DNA from: Agrobacterium cavarae
GTDB taxonomy: Bacteria > Pseudomonadota > Alphaproteobacteria > Rhizobiales > Rhizobiaceae
NCBI RefSeq assembly: GCF_004310285.1
Contig: NZ_SISF01000032.1
Span: 124,001 to 188,000, forward strand
Length of the DNA stretch: 64,000 nucleotides
Direction of reading: 5' to 3'
The position numbers were made by a program, and so were the translations under genes. This document shows positions 19,183-28,713 of the stretch, one piece after another; within the stretch, counting starts at the first letter, position 1, and every line of letters starts with the position of its first letter. The notes under the pieces are model-generated. The model was not told the DNA's origin, searched no databases, and was given only the letters and a program-made list of their open reading frames with translations.

Positions 19183-19595
19183 ATCTGTTCCCTTTGTTGG
19201 CGGCATCTATGAAAGCGCAAGTGCGCCGCTGGCACCAGGCTCATTTCTTGTCTTTTGCAAGCTTGGGTGGATGATGGCGTGAAGACCGCCGACAGCCTGC
19301 GCAGAAAGCGACGGGTTTTCGCTCAACTACGACAGGTTAATTTCTTTTGAATTCGCCTATTGAAAGAACCGATTCGATTCTCGCTTAAGTTGAGAATGAC
19401 GGTCGCGGTACCGGTTTGAAGCGCCATCCCAAAAAAAGATTCGATCCAAATCGTTTGAAAAACTCATGCCGTTAAAAAGTGCTTGGCGAGTTATGTCCTT
19501 CAAGACAAGAGTGTTTTCCGTGATGAAAAATCGGTCACACACTCGGTTCAAATGGTCCCCGCAATCGACGGCGACCTCAATTAAGGGGAGAAACC
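19183..19595. promoter_or_regulatory. 413-base divergent region between the betaine importer and aldolase
   Basis: No gene is evident here. The region should carry divergent promoters. It becomes AT-rich from about 19320. A 6-bp inverted repeat ATTCTC/GAGAAT (19377-19397) surrounds a GCTTAAG core, and AGCGA/TCGCT (around 19307-19323) forms another small hairpin. I cannot assign either to a regulator. A small RNA cannot be excluded but nothing specific supports one. Confidence 0.4.
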
Positions 19596-20660
19596 TTGGC
19601 TCGAATTACGCTCCGCCAACTGCTCGATCACGCAGCTGAACACGATTATGGCGTGCCCGCCTTCAACATCAACAATATGGAACAGGCACTGGCCATCATG
19701 GATGCCGCCAGCGCAACCAACTCGCCCGTCATCATGCAGGCCTCGCGTGGCGCTCGTGCTTATGCCCATGACATCATGCTCAAGCACATGATGGACGCTG
19801 TGGTGGAAATCTATCCGGACATCCCCGTCTGCGTTCACCTCGACCATGGCAACGAGCCCGCAAACTGTATGACGGCCATCCAGGCTGGCTTCACTTCGGT
19901 AATGATGGACGGCTCGCTGAAGGCTGACGGCAAGACGCCGGGCGACTGGGATTACAATGTCGATGTGACGCGCCAGGTCACGAACATGGCCCACTATGGC
20001 GGCATCTCGGTCGAAGGCGAACTCGGCGTTCTCGGCTCTCTCGAAACCGGCATGGGCGAAGCCGAAGACGGTCATGGTGCCGAAGGCGTTCTCTCGCACG
20101 ACCAGCTTTTGACCGACCCGGATGAAGCGGTGAAATTCGTTCGCGAGACAAAGGTCGACGCGCTGGCCGTTGCCATGGGCACCAGCCACGGCGCCTACAA
20201 ATTCACACGCAAGCCGGACGGCAGCGTTCTGGCCATGAACGTCATTGAAGAAATCCACCGCAAGCTGCCGAACACGCACCTTGTGATGCACGGTTCCTCG
20301 ACGGTTCCGCAGGATCTGCAGGACATCATCAATGCCTATGGCGGCGCGATCAAGCCGACCTTCGGCGTTCCGATCGAGGAAATCCAGCGCGGCATCAAGA
20401 ACGGCGTTCGCAAGATCAACATCGACACCGATTGCCGTATGGCCATCACTGGTCAGATCCGCAAGGTTCTTGTCGAAGAGCCTGCTGAATTCGATCTGCG
20501 CAAGTATCTGAAGCCTGCCCGCGAAGCCATGACCAAGCTCTGCAAAGAGCGTTTCGAGCTGTTCAACACGGCTGGTCAGGCATCCAAGATCACGCCGATC
20601 CCGCTGCGTGACATGGCAAAGCGTTACGCTTCCGGCTCGCTCGATCCGGTCATTTCCTAA
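19596..20660 (+). CDS. fba: class II fructose-bisphosphate aldolase
   Basis: The 354-residue zinc enzyme cleaves fructose 1,6-bisphosphate to dihydroxyacetone phosphate and glyceraldehyde 3-phosphate, or runs in reverse in gluconeogenesis. HLDHG at residues 81-85 supplies the catalytic aspartate and a zinc histidine; further markers are [10 protein letters not shown] near 98, VMHGSSTV near 230 and KINIDTD near 272. The length fits the CbbA-like class II branch. The start is TTG at 19596 with AAGGGGAG five bases before it; no ATG is available that keeps the conserved N-terminus. It is followed by a terminator and forms its own unit. Confidence 0.95.
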   Translation: MARITLRQLLDHAAEHDYGVPAFNINNMEQALAIMDAASATNSPVIMQASRGARAYAHDIMLKHMMDAVVEIYPDIPVCVHLDHGNEPANCMTAIQAGFTSVMMDGSLKADGKTPGDWDYNVDVTRQVTNMAHYGGISVEGELGVLGSLETGMGEAEDGHGAEGVLSHDQLLTDPDEAVKFVRETKVDALAVAMGTSHGAYKFTRKPDGSVLAMNVIEEIHRKLPNTHLVMHGSSTVPQDLQDIINAYGGAIKPTFGVPIEEIQRGIKNGVRKINIDTDCRMAITGQIRKVLVEEPAEFDLRKYLKPAREAMTKLCKERFELFNTAGQASKITPIPLRDMAKRYASGSLDPVIS

Positions 20661-20674
20661 GAGCGCACATTCTC

Positions 20675-20705
20675 TCGATGGCCGAACATCTGGTTCGGCC
20701 ATCGA
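20675..20705 (+). terminator. terminator after the aldolase gene
   Basis: TCGATGGCCGAAC and GTTCGGCCATCGA make a perfect 13-bp stem with loop ATCTG, 15 bases after the stop codon. The downstream sequence TCATTTG is only weakly T-rich, but the stem is very stable. Confidence 0.75.
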
Positions 20706-20845
20706 TCATTTGTAGGATAAACTTTGCGCCCTCCTACAAAATTCAGACTCATTTTTCTTTGAACCTTTGCAGCAAGCACAAATCTGCGGCGACATGCGGT
20801 GGGTTTCACGGCACTATTCCGTCAACATGTGAATGGGAGCAGACA

Positions 20846-21505
20846 ATGACATTGCGCATCAACCAGACCGCACCAGATTTTACGGCGGACACGACCCAGG
20901 GCCAGATCAGCTTTCACGACTGGATCGGCGATAGCTGGGCGGTACTCTTCTCTCACCCCAAGAATTTCACCCCTGTCTGCACAACCGAGCTCGGCGCGAT
21001 GGCCGGCCTTGATGGGGAATTCAAGAAGCGCAACGTCAAGGTCATCGGCATTTCCGTCGACCCGGTCGAAAGCCACGCGCAGTGGAAGCAGGACATCAAG
21101 ACCGCAACTGGCTTTAATGTCGAGTATCCGCTGATCGGCGACAAGGAACTGAAGGTTGCCAAACTTTACGACATGCTGCCGGAAGACGCCGGCAGCAGCT
21201 CCGAAGGCCGCACACCGGCGGATAACGCGACGGTGCGCTCCGTCTACGTCATCGGCCCGGACAAGAAGATCAAGCTGATCCTCACTTATCCGATGACGAC
21301 CGGCCGCAACTTCGATGAAATCCTGCGCACGATCGACTCCATCCAGTTGACGGCAAAGCATCAGGTGGCAACGCCCGCCAACTGGAAGCAGGGCGACGAT
21401 GTCATCATCACGGCTGCCGTTTCGAATGAAGACGCGGTGAAGCGTTTCGGATCCTTCGACACCGTGCTGCCCTATCTGCGCAAGACCAAGCAGCCCCAGG
21501 CATAA
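20846..21505 (+). CDS. 1-Cys peroxiredoxin (Prx6 class)
   Basis: The 219-residue thiol peroxidase reduces hydrogen peroxide and organic hydroperoxides in the cytoplasm. The peroxidatic cysteine is Cys45 in PVCTTE, and it is the only cysteine in the protein, so a separate thiol must regenerate it. The long C-terminal domain (residues 160-219) with WKQGDDVIITAAVSNEDA is typical of the Prx6 class. The ATG at 20846 is preceded by GGGAGC; an in-frame start much further upstream reaches into the aldolase terminator and is not used. Its regulation is not evident. Confidence 0.93.
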   Translation: MTLRINQTAPDFTADTTQGQISFHDWIGDSWAVLFSHPKNFTPVCTTELGAMAGLDGEFKKRNVKVIGISVDPVESHAQWKQDIKTATGFNVEYPLIGDKELKVAKLYDMLPEDAGSSSEGRTPADNATVRSVYVIGPDKKIKLILTYPMTTGRNFDEILRTIDSIQLTAKHQVATPANWKQGDDVIITAAVSNEDAVKRFGSFDTVLPYLRKTKQPQA

Positions 21506-21527
21506 CCAGCCTCCCAAGGCGAGAAGA

Positions 21528-21561
21528 GGAAAAAGCGGCCCTATAAGCGGCCGCTTTTTCC
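21528..21561 (+). terminator. terminator after the peroxiredoxin gene
   Basis: GGAAAAAGCGGCC and GGCCGCTTTTTCC form a perfect 13-bp stem with an 8-base loop, and the right arm itself contains five T. It lies 22 bases past the stop. Confidence 0.88.
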
Positions 21562-21673
21562 GTTTGAGATCGGCTTTGGCACTGTTCTTGGCCACCCCGA
21601 GCATTCAACGGATGACACCGCAGGCAGGCCGTGGCATAGGGGCGCAACGTTTTGACAGTTTGGTCCGCTCCCC

Positions 21674-23302
21674 ATGATCCGCATTGAAAATATCAGCAAA
21701 TCCGCCAGCCATCGCATTCTCTATATCGAGGCGTCCGCGGCGCTCAACCGCGGCGAAAAGGTCGGTCTGGTGGGACCGAACGGCGCTGGCAAGACCACGC
21801 TTTTCCGCATGATCACCGGCGAGGAGCTGCCGGATGAGGGGCAGGTCGCCGCCGAGAAGAACATCACCATCGGCTACTTCAATCAGGATGTCGGTGAGAT
21901 GGCCGGTCGCAGCGCGGTTGCCGAAGCCATGGAAGGCGCCGGCCCCGTCAGCGTCATTGCCGCTGAACTTCGCGAACTTGAAGCCCGCATGGTCGATCCC
22001 GATCAACTCGATCAGATGGACGAGATCATCGAACGTTACGGCGAGGTCCAGGCCCGCTATGAGGAGCTTGATGGCTATTCGCTTGAAGGCCGTGCACGCG
22101 AAGTCTTGGCGGGCCTCAGCTTCACCCAGGAAATGATGGATGGCGATGTGGGTAAGCTTTCGGGCGGCTGGAAGATGCGTGTGGCGCTTGCCCGCATTCT
22201 CTTGATGCGTCCGGACGTGATGCTTCTCGACGAACCGAGCAACCATCTTGATATCGAAAGCTTGATCTGGCTGGAAAACTTCCTGAAGACCTATGACGGC
22301 GCTTTGTTGATGACCTCTCACGACCGGGAGTTCATGAACCGCATCGTCAACAAGATCATTGAGATCGATGGCGGCTCGCTGACGACCTATTCCGGCGACT
22401 ACGGCTTCTACGAACAGCAGCGGGCGCAGAACGAGAAGCAGCAGCAGGCGCAATTCGAGCGCCAGCAGGCGATGCTTGCGAAGGAACTGAAGTTCATCGA
22501 ACGCTTCAAGGCGCGCGCATCGCACGCCGCCCAGGTCCAGAGCCGGGTGAAGAAGCTCGACAAGATCGAGCGTGTCGAGCCGCCGCGTCGTCGCCAGTCG
22601 GTGGCCTTCGAATTCCTTCCTGCCCCTCGCTCCGGTGAAGACGTGGTGTCGCTGAAAAAGGTCAAGAAGGCCTATGGCAGCCGCACCATCTACGACGGAC
22701 TGGATTTCATGATCCGCCGCAAGGAACGCTGGTGCCTGATGGGTGTCAACGGCGCTGGCAAATCGACGCTGTTGAAGCTGGTAACGGGCAGCGCCGAGCC
22801 GGATGCCGGCGTCGTCACGATAGGTGCGAGCGTAAAGCTCGGCTATTTCGCCCAGCACTCCATGGATCTCCTGGATGGTGATGCCACCATCCTGCAATGG
22901 CTGGAACAACGCTTCCCGAAGGCGGGACAGGCCCCCCTTCGTGCACTGAGCGGCTGTTTCGGCTTTACCGGTGACGATGTGGAGAAGAAGTGCCGCGTAC
23001 TCTCGGGCGGCGAGAAAGCCCGCCTGGTGATGGCCGCGATGCTGTTCGATCCGCCGAACTTCCTCGTCCTCGACGAACCGACCAACCACCTGGATCTCGA
23101 CACAAAGGAAATGCTGATCAAGGCGCTTTCGGAATATGAAGGCACCATGCTCTTCGTATCGCACGACCGCCATTTCTTGGGCGCCCTCTCCAACCGCGTT
23201 CTCGAACTGACGCCGGATGGCATCCATCAATATGATGGTGGCTACACCGAATATGTCGAGCGGACAGGCATGGAAGCGCCAGGTCTGGAACGCGCCGCCT
23301 GA
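21674..23302 (+). CDS. ABC-F family ATPase
   Basis: The 542-residue protein has two ABC domains and no membrane segment. Walker A motifs are GPNGAGKTT (34-42) and GVNGAGKST (near 359); signatures are LSGGW and LSGGE, each followed by DEPSNHLD or DEPTNHLD, the ABC-F form. A charged, helical linker rich in Gln, Lys and Arg (about residues 245-310) joins them. Members bind the ribosomal E site and help stalled ribosomes, or protect against antibiotics. The subfamily (EttA, Uup, YbiT or other) cannot be fixed by eye. The gene stands alone with its own terminator. Confidence 0.9.
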   Translation: MIRIENISKSASHRILYIEASAALNRGEKVGLVGPNGAGKTTLFRMITGEELPDEGQVAAEKNITIGYFNQDVGEMAGRSAVAEAMEGAGPVSVIAAELRELEARMVDPDQLDQMDEIIERYGEVQARYEELDGYSLEGRAREVLAGLSFTQEMMDGDVGKLSGGWKMRVALARILLMRPDVMLLDEPSNHLDIESLIWLENFLKTYDGALLMTSHDREFMNRIVNKIIEIDGGSLTTYSGDYGFYEQQRAQNEKQQQAQFERQQAMLAKELKFIERFKARASHAAQVQSRVKKLDKIERVEPPRRRQSVAFEFLPAPRSGEDVVSLKKVKKAYGSRTIYDGLDFMIRRKERWCLMGVNGAGKSTLLKLVTGSAEPDAGVVTIGASVKLGYFAQHSMDLLDGDATILQWLEQRFPKAGQAPLRALSGCFGFTGDDVEKKCRVLSGGEKARLVMAAMLFDPPNFLVLDEPTNHLDLDTKEMLIKALSEYEGTMLFVSHDRHFLGALSNRVLELTPDGIHQYDGGYTEYVERTGMEAPGLERAA

Positions 23303-23331
23303 TAGCGCTCGTGGCAAGACAACTGAGCAAA

Positions 23332-23359
23332 AAAAATGCGGCTGAAAGGCCGCATTTTT
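23332..23359. terminator. bidirectional terminator between the ABC-F and DUF2171 genes
   Basis: AAAAATGCGGC and GCCGCATTTTT form a perfect 11-bp stem with loop TGAAAG. It lies between two converging genes and has a T run on each strand, so it probably serves both. Confidence 0.88.
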
Positions 23360-23379
23360 CGTGAAGGAGTGTCACTCGA

Positions 23380-23613
23380 TTAGTTGAGTGTTTCCCAGTT
23401 CTGGCGCACGTCCGATGCGGACTTGCTGAGATGAACATGGGAATCAACATGGTCGACCCAGTCAAGCGGAATGAGATGATGCTTGCCGTCATCGGCATCG
23501 TTCTTGGTGAGCTTGATGCGGCTCTGGCCTTCCAGGTGGTCGACGGTGCCAACATGGCTGCCATCAGCGGCTTTGACTTCCATATGCTCGCGAATATTGT
23601 CTGCAGATACCAT
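23380..23613 (-). CDS. DUF2171 protein
   Basis: The 77-residue soluble protein has a small beta-rich PRC-barrel-like pattern: IREHMEVKAADGSHVGTVDHLEG, then RIKLTKNDADDGKHHLIPLDWVDHVDSHVHLSKSA. It is rich in histidine and aspartate near the centre. DUF2171 proteins are widespread in rhizobia and have no established role. The ATG at 23613 has a strong AGGAGGA ribosome site 8 bases before it, so the longer open frame is not used. Confidence 0.82.
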   Translation of the reverse strand: MVSADNIREHMEVKAADGSHVGTVDHLEGQSRIKLTKNDADDGKHHLIPLDWVDHVDSHVHLSKSASDVRQNWETLN

Positions 23614-23815
23614 TGGTATTTCCTCCTGTTTTATCGTTTCGGATGCGAAGGAAATGAGCCCGGCGCCGTTTCGTTCCGACAAAAAAATCACTCAAGCCGC
23701 CAAAGAGACCCAGACTGACCGTCCGTTAGCGGACGCTTTAAGGGACGATGGAACAACATTCCGATCCTAGACTTTAGTGTGGTCACCATCATCATCCGGA
23801 CTGGGCGGGATCCAC

Positions 23816-25495
23816 GTGAAAAACAGAATCTGCATCATCGGATCGGGTCCGACCGGCATCTACACGCTGAAGAACCTGATCGAATCCGCCACGCCTCTCG
23901 ACATCACCATCTATGAGGCCGAGAGCGAGGCAGGCAAGGGAACCCCTTATCTGCCGGGCATCAACGACCCGGTGATGTTGTGCAATATCCCGAGCATCGA
24001 AATTCCATTGATCGGCCAGATCTTGACGGACTGGCTGAAACAGCAGCCGGACGCTTACCTCCAGCGCTTCGGCATCGTCAAAAGCGAGATCAATGAGCGC
24101 CAGTTTTATCCGCGCGTGGTGCTGGGAGACTATTTCCATACGCAATTCCGTTTCCTTCTCGCAGAGGCAGAGGAAAGAGGGCATGCGGTCACGGTAAAGC
24201 CTGGTCATCGCGTGTCGGACATTGTCGTCGGTCCTGGCGCCATTCAGGTGAAAACGGAGCATGCCGAGCAGTTGGGGAGCGCTTTTGGTCATGTGATCAT
24301 GGCGACCGGCCATGATTGGCCTGAAACGACCGAGACGAAGCCCGGATACTTCGTCTCGCCCTGGCCAGCCACCGCTCTCGAGAGCATTCGCGGCGGACGG
24401 CTCGGCATTCTTGGAACGTCGCTGAGCGCCATCGACGCCGTGATGACCGTCTCGACGTCGAACGGCTCTTTCCTCTATGACGAGGCGGGCGCGCTGACCT
24501 ATAAGACTGCAAGCGACGCTGGTGATTTTCACGCGACATTGATGTCGCGAAAAGGTCTGCTGCCGGAAGCCGACTTCTATTTCCCCATTCCCTACGAGAC
24601 GCCGAGCATTTGTACCGAAGAAGCGGTCGATGCGCTGATTGCAAAAGGACCAGGCGGCCTTCTCGATGCGACATTCGAGCTTTTCCGTCAGGAACTCTCG
24701 CTGCGCGATCCGGACTATGCCATGCAGATCGGATTGTCGGATCTCGACGTCGACACCTTTGCCGATGCCTATTATGCGTACCGCTCCGGAACGGACCCCT
24801 TTGCCTGGGCAGCGCTCAATCTGGCCGAAGCGAAGAGCAATATGACCCACGAGGTCACGGTGCCGTGGCGCAACGCCATCATGATCACCCATGAGATCGT
24901 TGCGAGAATCGTGCCTCATCTGGATCTTGAGGACTTCAAGCGGTTCGGAAAGTCCTTCAAAAGCATCTTCATTGATGAGTATGCGACTGTCCCGCATCTC
25001 TCCATTGAGCGAGTCCTTGCGCTTCGCAATGCCGGCGTGCTGTCGATCCAGAAACTCGGAAACGATTATGAGATCGCGACCGATCCCGGGCGCCGTGGCG
25101 CGACGGTGACGATGGACGATACGACACTCCAGTTCGACACCTTCATCGATGCGACGGGCCAGAGCGCCCACTCCGCCAAGGACATCCCCTTCCCCAGCCT
25201 TGTCAGCAGTGAGGTGGTGCGGGAGGCGCCAACCGTGCTGGAACGCAGCGTATTCTCGGATGACAATGCGCGCGCAGTTGCCCATCTTGGCGGCATCGAT
25301 GTGGATGAGGAGTATCGCGTGATCTCCGGGGGTGCACTTCAGACAGCGCTCTATTGTGCTGCAATTCCCTATCTCCTGCACAAACATCCGTTTATACAGG
25401 GGATCACCAGTGCCGCTGAAATAGGAGAAGTCGTTGCAGGGTCGATTATCAAGGACTTGGCGAAAATTGACCTGCACGAGCGTCTTACGGCTTGA
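23816..25495 (+). CDS. FAD/NAD(P)-binding protein (COG4529-like)
   Basis: The 559-residue protein starts with a Rossmann nucleotide-binding motif, IIGSGPTGIYTLKNL (about residues 7-21), then EAGKGTPYL, which is characteristic of this family. A second motif, GILGTSLSAIDAV, occurs near residue 200, and FDTFIDATGQS near 442. It is a probable flavoprotein oxidoreductase of unknown substrate. The GTG at 23816 is chosen because it begins right before the first beta strand; an earlier GTG at 23777 would add 13 residues without family resemblance. The MOSC-domain gene follows 52 bases later on the same strand, so the two may be cotranscribed. Confidence 0.72.
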   Translation: MKNRICIIGSGPTGIYTLKNLIESATPLDITIYEAESEAGKGTPYLPGINDPVMLCNIPSIEIPLIGQILTDWLKQQPDAYLQRFGIVKSEINERQFYPRVVLGDYFHTQFRFLLAEAEERGHAVTVKPGHRVSDIVVGPGAIQVKTEHAEQLGSAFGHVIMATGHDWPETTETKPGYFVSPWPATALESIRGGRLGILGTSLSAIDAVMTVSTSNGSFLYDEAGALTYKTASDAGDFHATLMSRKGLLPEADFYFPIPYETPSICTEEAVDALIAKGPGGLLDATFELFRQELSLRDPDYAMQIGLSDLDVDTFADAYYAYRSGTDPFAWAALNLAEAKSNMTHEVTVPWRNAIMITHEIVARIVPHLDLEDFKRFGKSFKSIFIDEYATVPHLSIERVLALRNAGVLSIQKLGNDYEIATDPGRRGATVTMDDTTLQFDTFIDATGQSAHSAKDIPFPSLVSSEVVREAPTVLERSVFSDDNARAVAHLGGIDVDEEYRVISGGALQTALYCAAIPYLLHKHPFIQGITSAAEIGEVVAGSIIKDLAKIDLHERLTA

Positions 25496-25547
25496 GGACG
25501 CGTCCCGTAACAGGGAAGCAGTCTGATCAACCGTTGGAATTCGCAGC

Positions 25548-26288
25548 ATGAATAAAGTTGGCCACATCCAGGAAATCTGGCGTTACCCCGTCAGTTCAAC
25601 TGGAGGCGAAAGATGTGACACCGTTACCCTCCATGAAAGAGGCATAGCCGGCGATCGGTGCTTTGGGCTTTTCGAGACCAGCACCGGCGCCATCGCCACA
25701 CCGGAAAAGGACGCACGCTGGCGCCCTGCCCTCATGCTCTCCAGCCGGATCGATGGCGCCGGAAAAACCTGGCTTCTGTTTCCCGATGGCGATGAACTGC
25801 CCATTGACGATCACCATCTTCCAAGAAGACTGTCTGCGCATTTCGGCTTCAGCGTCTCCATCGGCAAATACGCCGATGCGGCGGAGGAGCTCGAACAGAG
25901 GCTCCCCGTTATCGGCAGGGCCTATCAGGCAAGCCCGCTCCACCTTCTCTCCTCGGCCTCGGTCGCGCAGATCCGAGACCGTCTGGCCTCGGGCGAGGCC
26001 GATCGCAGGCGCTTCCGACCGTCGATCTTTCTCCAGGCATCGGTAACGGATGCGTTTCCCGAAGACGATTGGATCGGTGCCATCCTGCATATCGGCAACA
26101 TCCGCGCCATCGTCATTGAGAAGACCAAGCGCTGCGGCGTTACCCTGATCCCGCAACCGGAGCTGCCTGAGCAGCCGGATGTCTTGAGAACCATCCTGCG
26201 CACGAACCACAGATGCCTTGGCGTCTATTGCGATGTGGTCGAGAGCGGGGTTCTGCGCACCGGAACGGACGTTTTCATCGAAGGCTGA
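25548..26288 (+). CDS. MOSC domain protein
   Basis: The 246-residue protein has an N-terminal beta-barrel segment with IWRYPVSSTGGE near residue 10 and GIAGDRCFGLFE near 32, as in MOSC N-terminal domains. The MOSC region follows, with RRFRPSIFLQA near 152 and a conserved cysteine in TKRCGVTLIPQPELPEQPDVLRTI near 195. MOSC proteins bind molybdenum cofactor or transfer sulfur; YcbX and YiiM detoxify N-hydroxylated bases with an electron-transfer partner. The preceding flavoprotein could be that partner, which is an inference. Confidence 0.82.
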   Translation: MNKVGHIQEIWRYPVSSTGGERCDTVTLHERGIAGDRCFGLFETSTGAIATPEKDARWRPALMLSSRIDGAGKTWLLFPDGDELPIDDHHLPRRLSAHFGFSVSIGKYADAAEELEQRLPVIGRAYQASPLHLLSSASVAQIRDRLASGEADRRRFRPSIFLQASVTDAFPEDDWIGAILHIGNIRAIVIEKTKRCGVTLIPQPELPEQPDVLRTILRTNHRCLGVYCDVVESGVLRTGTDVFIEG

Positions 26289-26305
26289 GGACCGGCCGTT
26301 CGGCT

Positions 26306-27547
26306 TCATTTCGGTCGCTCGAACCCCAACCTGTCCAGTCCGCGCTGCACTTCGGGTGACTTCATGAACAACCGCCAAAGCAGACCGGAGCGATGGTTTT
26401 CCATCATCGCGACGATCGGCCCCTGGTTGGTGGCCAGATGCGTTTTCGCCGCCCAGCCGGTGGCAGGTGAGAAGGAATCGACAAAACCATATCGTCCCAG
26501 CAGCTTTCCATCTTGATTGGACGCGAAGATCTCCAGCGCCTCCTCCGCCTCATCCGGCAGAAACGCAAAACTCGAAAGGGCGGCCGTCGGCGCGATAATG
26601 CCGCCATCGACGGTTGGCGAGAAAGCGCGATAGCCTTTCGGCCCATCGCAGGCCGTCATTCCCCAGGCACCTGGATCGCCAAACTTTGCCTTGCAGTAAT
26701 CGTGATTGATCCGGGCATGGGCGGTAACCTGCTCAGCGTAATCGCAATAGCGGTCGCGAAGCCCGAACGGGTCGAGGCCACAGAACGAGTATTGCGACAG
26801 GAACAGCGGGCCACCAAAGGGCTCGCCCAGAGGCAAAACTGTGCCGAGATAGGTGTTACCATTGACCATCTCGCCATGCCTTGCCCAGCCGGCATGGTAA
26901 CTCTCCGGCTTGATGGCATGATCCTCTGCGCCAGCTGCAAGCACGTAAGCGATCAGCGCCTCGTTCCAGCCGGTGATCGGCACGTTACGCGCCCAGTGAT
27001 ACTTTGGACTCCAATGCCAATAAAGCGGGCCATGCTTCTTGCGGGTGAACCACGACCATTCGACCCCTTGAATGATGTGATCCGCAGAAGTTCTAAAGGC
27101 CGTTTCGTCTGAAGTCTGTCCTGCGAAATACTCCCTCGCGCAGATCAGGCCCTGCAGAAATAGAGAGGTCTCCACCAGATCGGCACCATCGTCCCTGCGA
27201 CCGAAGGGGAGAATCGTCAGCGTCTGCGCATGCACGAAATGCGGTAAGGCACCGTGAAACCGCTCCACGGAGGACAGCGACTGAAGCATGCGCGAGACGC
27301 GCTCGAGCGCTTGCCCGCGACCGATCCATCCCTGTTCGGCACCGACAAGTATGGCCATGAGGCCGAAGCCGGCACCGGATATCGAGACGATGTCGTTGAT
27401 CGGCTTTCCCTCGGCACTCAGCCGGTCGAAAGGCAAACCTGTGTCGGGGTGAGCGCCCGACCAGAAATAGTCGAAGGTCGACCGATGGATATCGTCAAAA
27501 AGATTGACGGAGGGAAAGGCACTCGTCTCGGACGTTTCTATTCGCAC
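26306..27547 (-). CDS. glycoamylase-family hydrolase (PF10091 type), possible beta-1,2-glucanase
   Basis: The 413-residue protein has the alpha/alpha-barrel pattern of the glycoamylase family: TFDYFWSGAHPDTGLPFDR near residue 30, SISGAGFGLMAI near 56, DGADLVETSLFLQGL near 120, and WGMTACDGPKGYRAFSPTVDGG near 298. Relatives include GH144 endo-beta-1,2-glucanases and the C-terminal domain of cyclic beta-1,2-glucan synthase, which suits a rhizobium or agrobacterium. There is no signal peptide, so it should act in the cytoplasm. The start is GTG at 27547, where GGACAAGA may serve as ribosome site. It follows the AttH-like gene by 106 bases on the same strand. Catalytic acids cannot be named from this reading. 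Confidence 0.78.
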   Translation of the reverse strand: MRIETSETSAFPSVNLFDDIHRSTFDYFWSGAHPDTGLPFDRLSAEGKPINDIVSISGAGFGLMAILVGAEQGWIGRGQALERVSRMLQSLSSVERFHGALPHFVHAQTLTILPFGRRDDGADLVETSLFLQGLICAREYFAGQTSDETAFRTSADHIIQGVEWSWFTRKKHGPLYWHWSPKYHWARNVPITGWNEALIAYVLAAGAEDHAIKPESYHAGWARHGEMVNGNTYLGTVLPLGEPFGGPLFLSQYSFCGLDPFGLRDRYCDYAEQVTAHARINHDYCKAKFGDPGAWGMTACDGPKGYRAFSPTVDGGIIAPTAALSSFAFLPDEAEEALEIFASNQDGKLLGRYGFVDSFSPATGWAAKTHLATNQGPIVAMMENHRSGLLWRLFMKSPEVQRGLDRLGFERPK

Positions 27548-27653
27548 TCTTGTCCGGCTATCGCCTTTGCGACAGCCGCCCCTGGCATCGAGATCATGTA
27601 TAAAACTCGCTTTCTCCGTCTCGAAAAGACGATGCTGTGCATAGGCTTATGTA

Positions 27654-28712
27654 TCAATAGCCCGTCATCTCCAGATAACCCACACCCTTGCTGCTACCCT
27701 CGAAGGAAATTGGCCCCTCCCAATAGGGCGTGGACGTTGCCATCCAGGCTTGCTCGTTGAGGGGGCGCGTCGTGATATCAAGACCTTTGCCCGGAATTCT
27801 CACCCGCCACGCGACTGGAATGCTCTTTCCGTTCACATCGGCGCTCCGCAACGATTCGAGAATGACGTCATCGGACGACAGCGGCGTCGTCTTGCCATCG
27901 GCGGATATCCAGTTGGCAGAGGTGTACCCACCCTTGCTGTCCCGCAGTCGGAAGGCCATGACCTTGTCGCCCGACGCCAGATGAAGCGAGAACCAGTCCC
28001 ATCCGGTTTGATCTGCAGCAAGCGGTTGCGACGACCACTCCCGATCAAGCCACGCGCGTCCGCTGACCTTGATCGGCTGACCATTCAGTTCGACACTGCC
28101 TGTGACCTGATAGAAGGGCTGGGAGTAGTAATAGCTTGCCTGGCCCGCGAGCGACTTGACCGAAAAACCGCGATCTCCCTGCAGCGCGAGAGGTCCTTTG
28201 GCATCCAGTTGCAGTCGATAGGAGAAATCCGTGCCGTTGGCCGTCAGCGTCAAATGATCCAGGGCGTCGCCGGAATCCTTCGGACGGGCCGTCATCTGCC
28301 AATCATCGATCCAGGCATTGAACGGCGCGATTTCTACGCCGGCTTGCCCGACACCACCCCGTCCCAATTTCTCGGCAACGAAATGCTTTCCCGGGGTGGT
28401 GACCGCAGCGTGGCCGATCCAGATCTGAGAACTGGACCAGCCTTGCTTGTCGGTGGGCGCAAGAGCAGAACGAAAAAGCGTCCACTGCGCCCCGAGAGAA
28501 CGGCCATCTTCGGTCGTCAGATTGGCGGTTACATACCACCACTCGATACGATAGTCCGGATGCGCTCCATGATCCTTAGGAAAGCGCAAGCTCACGCCAC
28601 GCTGTGGTATTGCAAAGCCTTGCGCCTCCGACCCCAGCCCCGCAAATCCTTGCGCCGATGCTGCAAGCGGCTGCAACAGGGTAAGACATAAAAACAGGAG
28701 GCTGAGATGCAT
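27654..28712 (-). CDS. secreted AttH-like lipocalin-type protein
   Basis: The 352-residue protein has a signal peptide ending ASAQG near residue 20 and then the two-lobed lipocalin-like fold of AttH and carotenoid 1,2-hydratases. Hallmarks are YRIEWWYVTANL near residue 54 and AWLDREWSSQPL near 215, followed by GWDWFSLHL. It is encoded after a double-FtsX permease and a MacB/LolD-type ATPase, the attE-F-G-H order known from Agrobacterium. It is therefore probably the periplasmic or exported part of an AttEFGH-like system. The ATG at 28712 lies one base after the permease stop; another at 28724 is possible. Confidence 0.82.
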   Translation of the reverse strand: MHLSLLFLCLTLLQPLAASAQGFAGLGSEAQGFAIPQRGVSLRFPKDHGAHPDYRIEWWYVTANLTTEDGRSLGAQWTLFRSALAPTDKQGWSSSQIWIGHAAVTTPGKHFVAEKLGRGGVGQAGVEIAPFNAWIDDWQMTARPKDSGDALDHLTLTANGTDFSYRLQLDAKGPLALQGDRGFSVKSLAGQASYYYSQPFYQVTGSVELNGQPIKVSGRAWLDREWSSQPLAADQTGWDWFSLHLASGDKVMAFRLRDSKGGYTSANWISADGKTTPLSSDDVILESLRSADVNGKSIPVAWRVRIPGKGLDITTRPLNEQAWMATSTPYWEGPISFEGSSKGVGYLEMTGY

Positions 28713-28713
28713 T

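Noticed and set aside
21605..23317. A 570-codon minus-strand frame opposite the ABC-F gene
   Set aside because: Antisense to a gene with all ABC motifs; no independent support.
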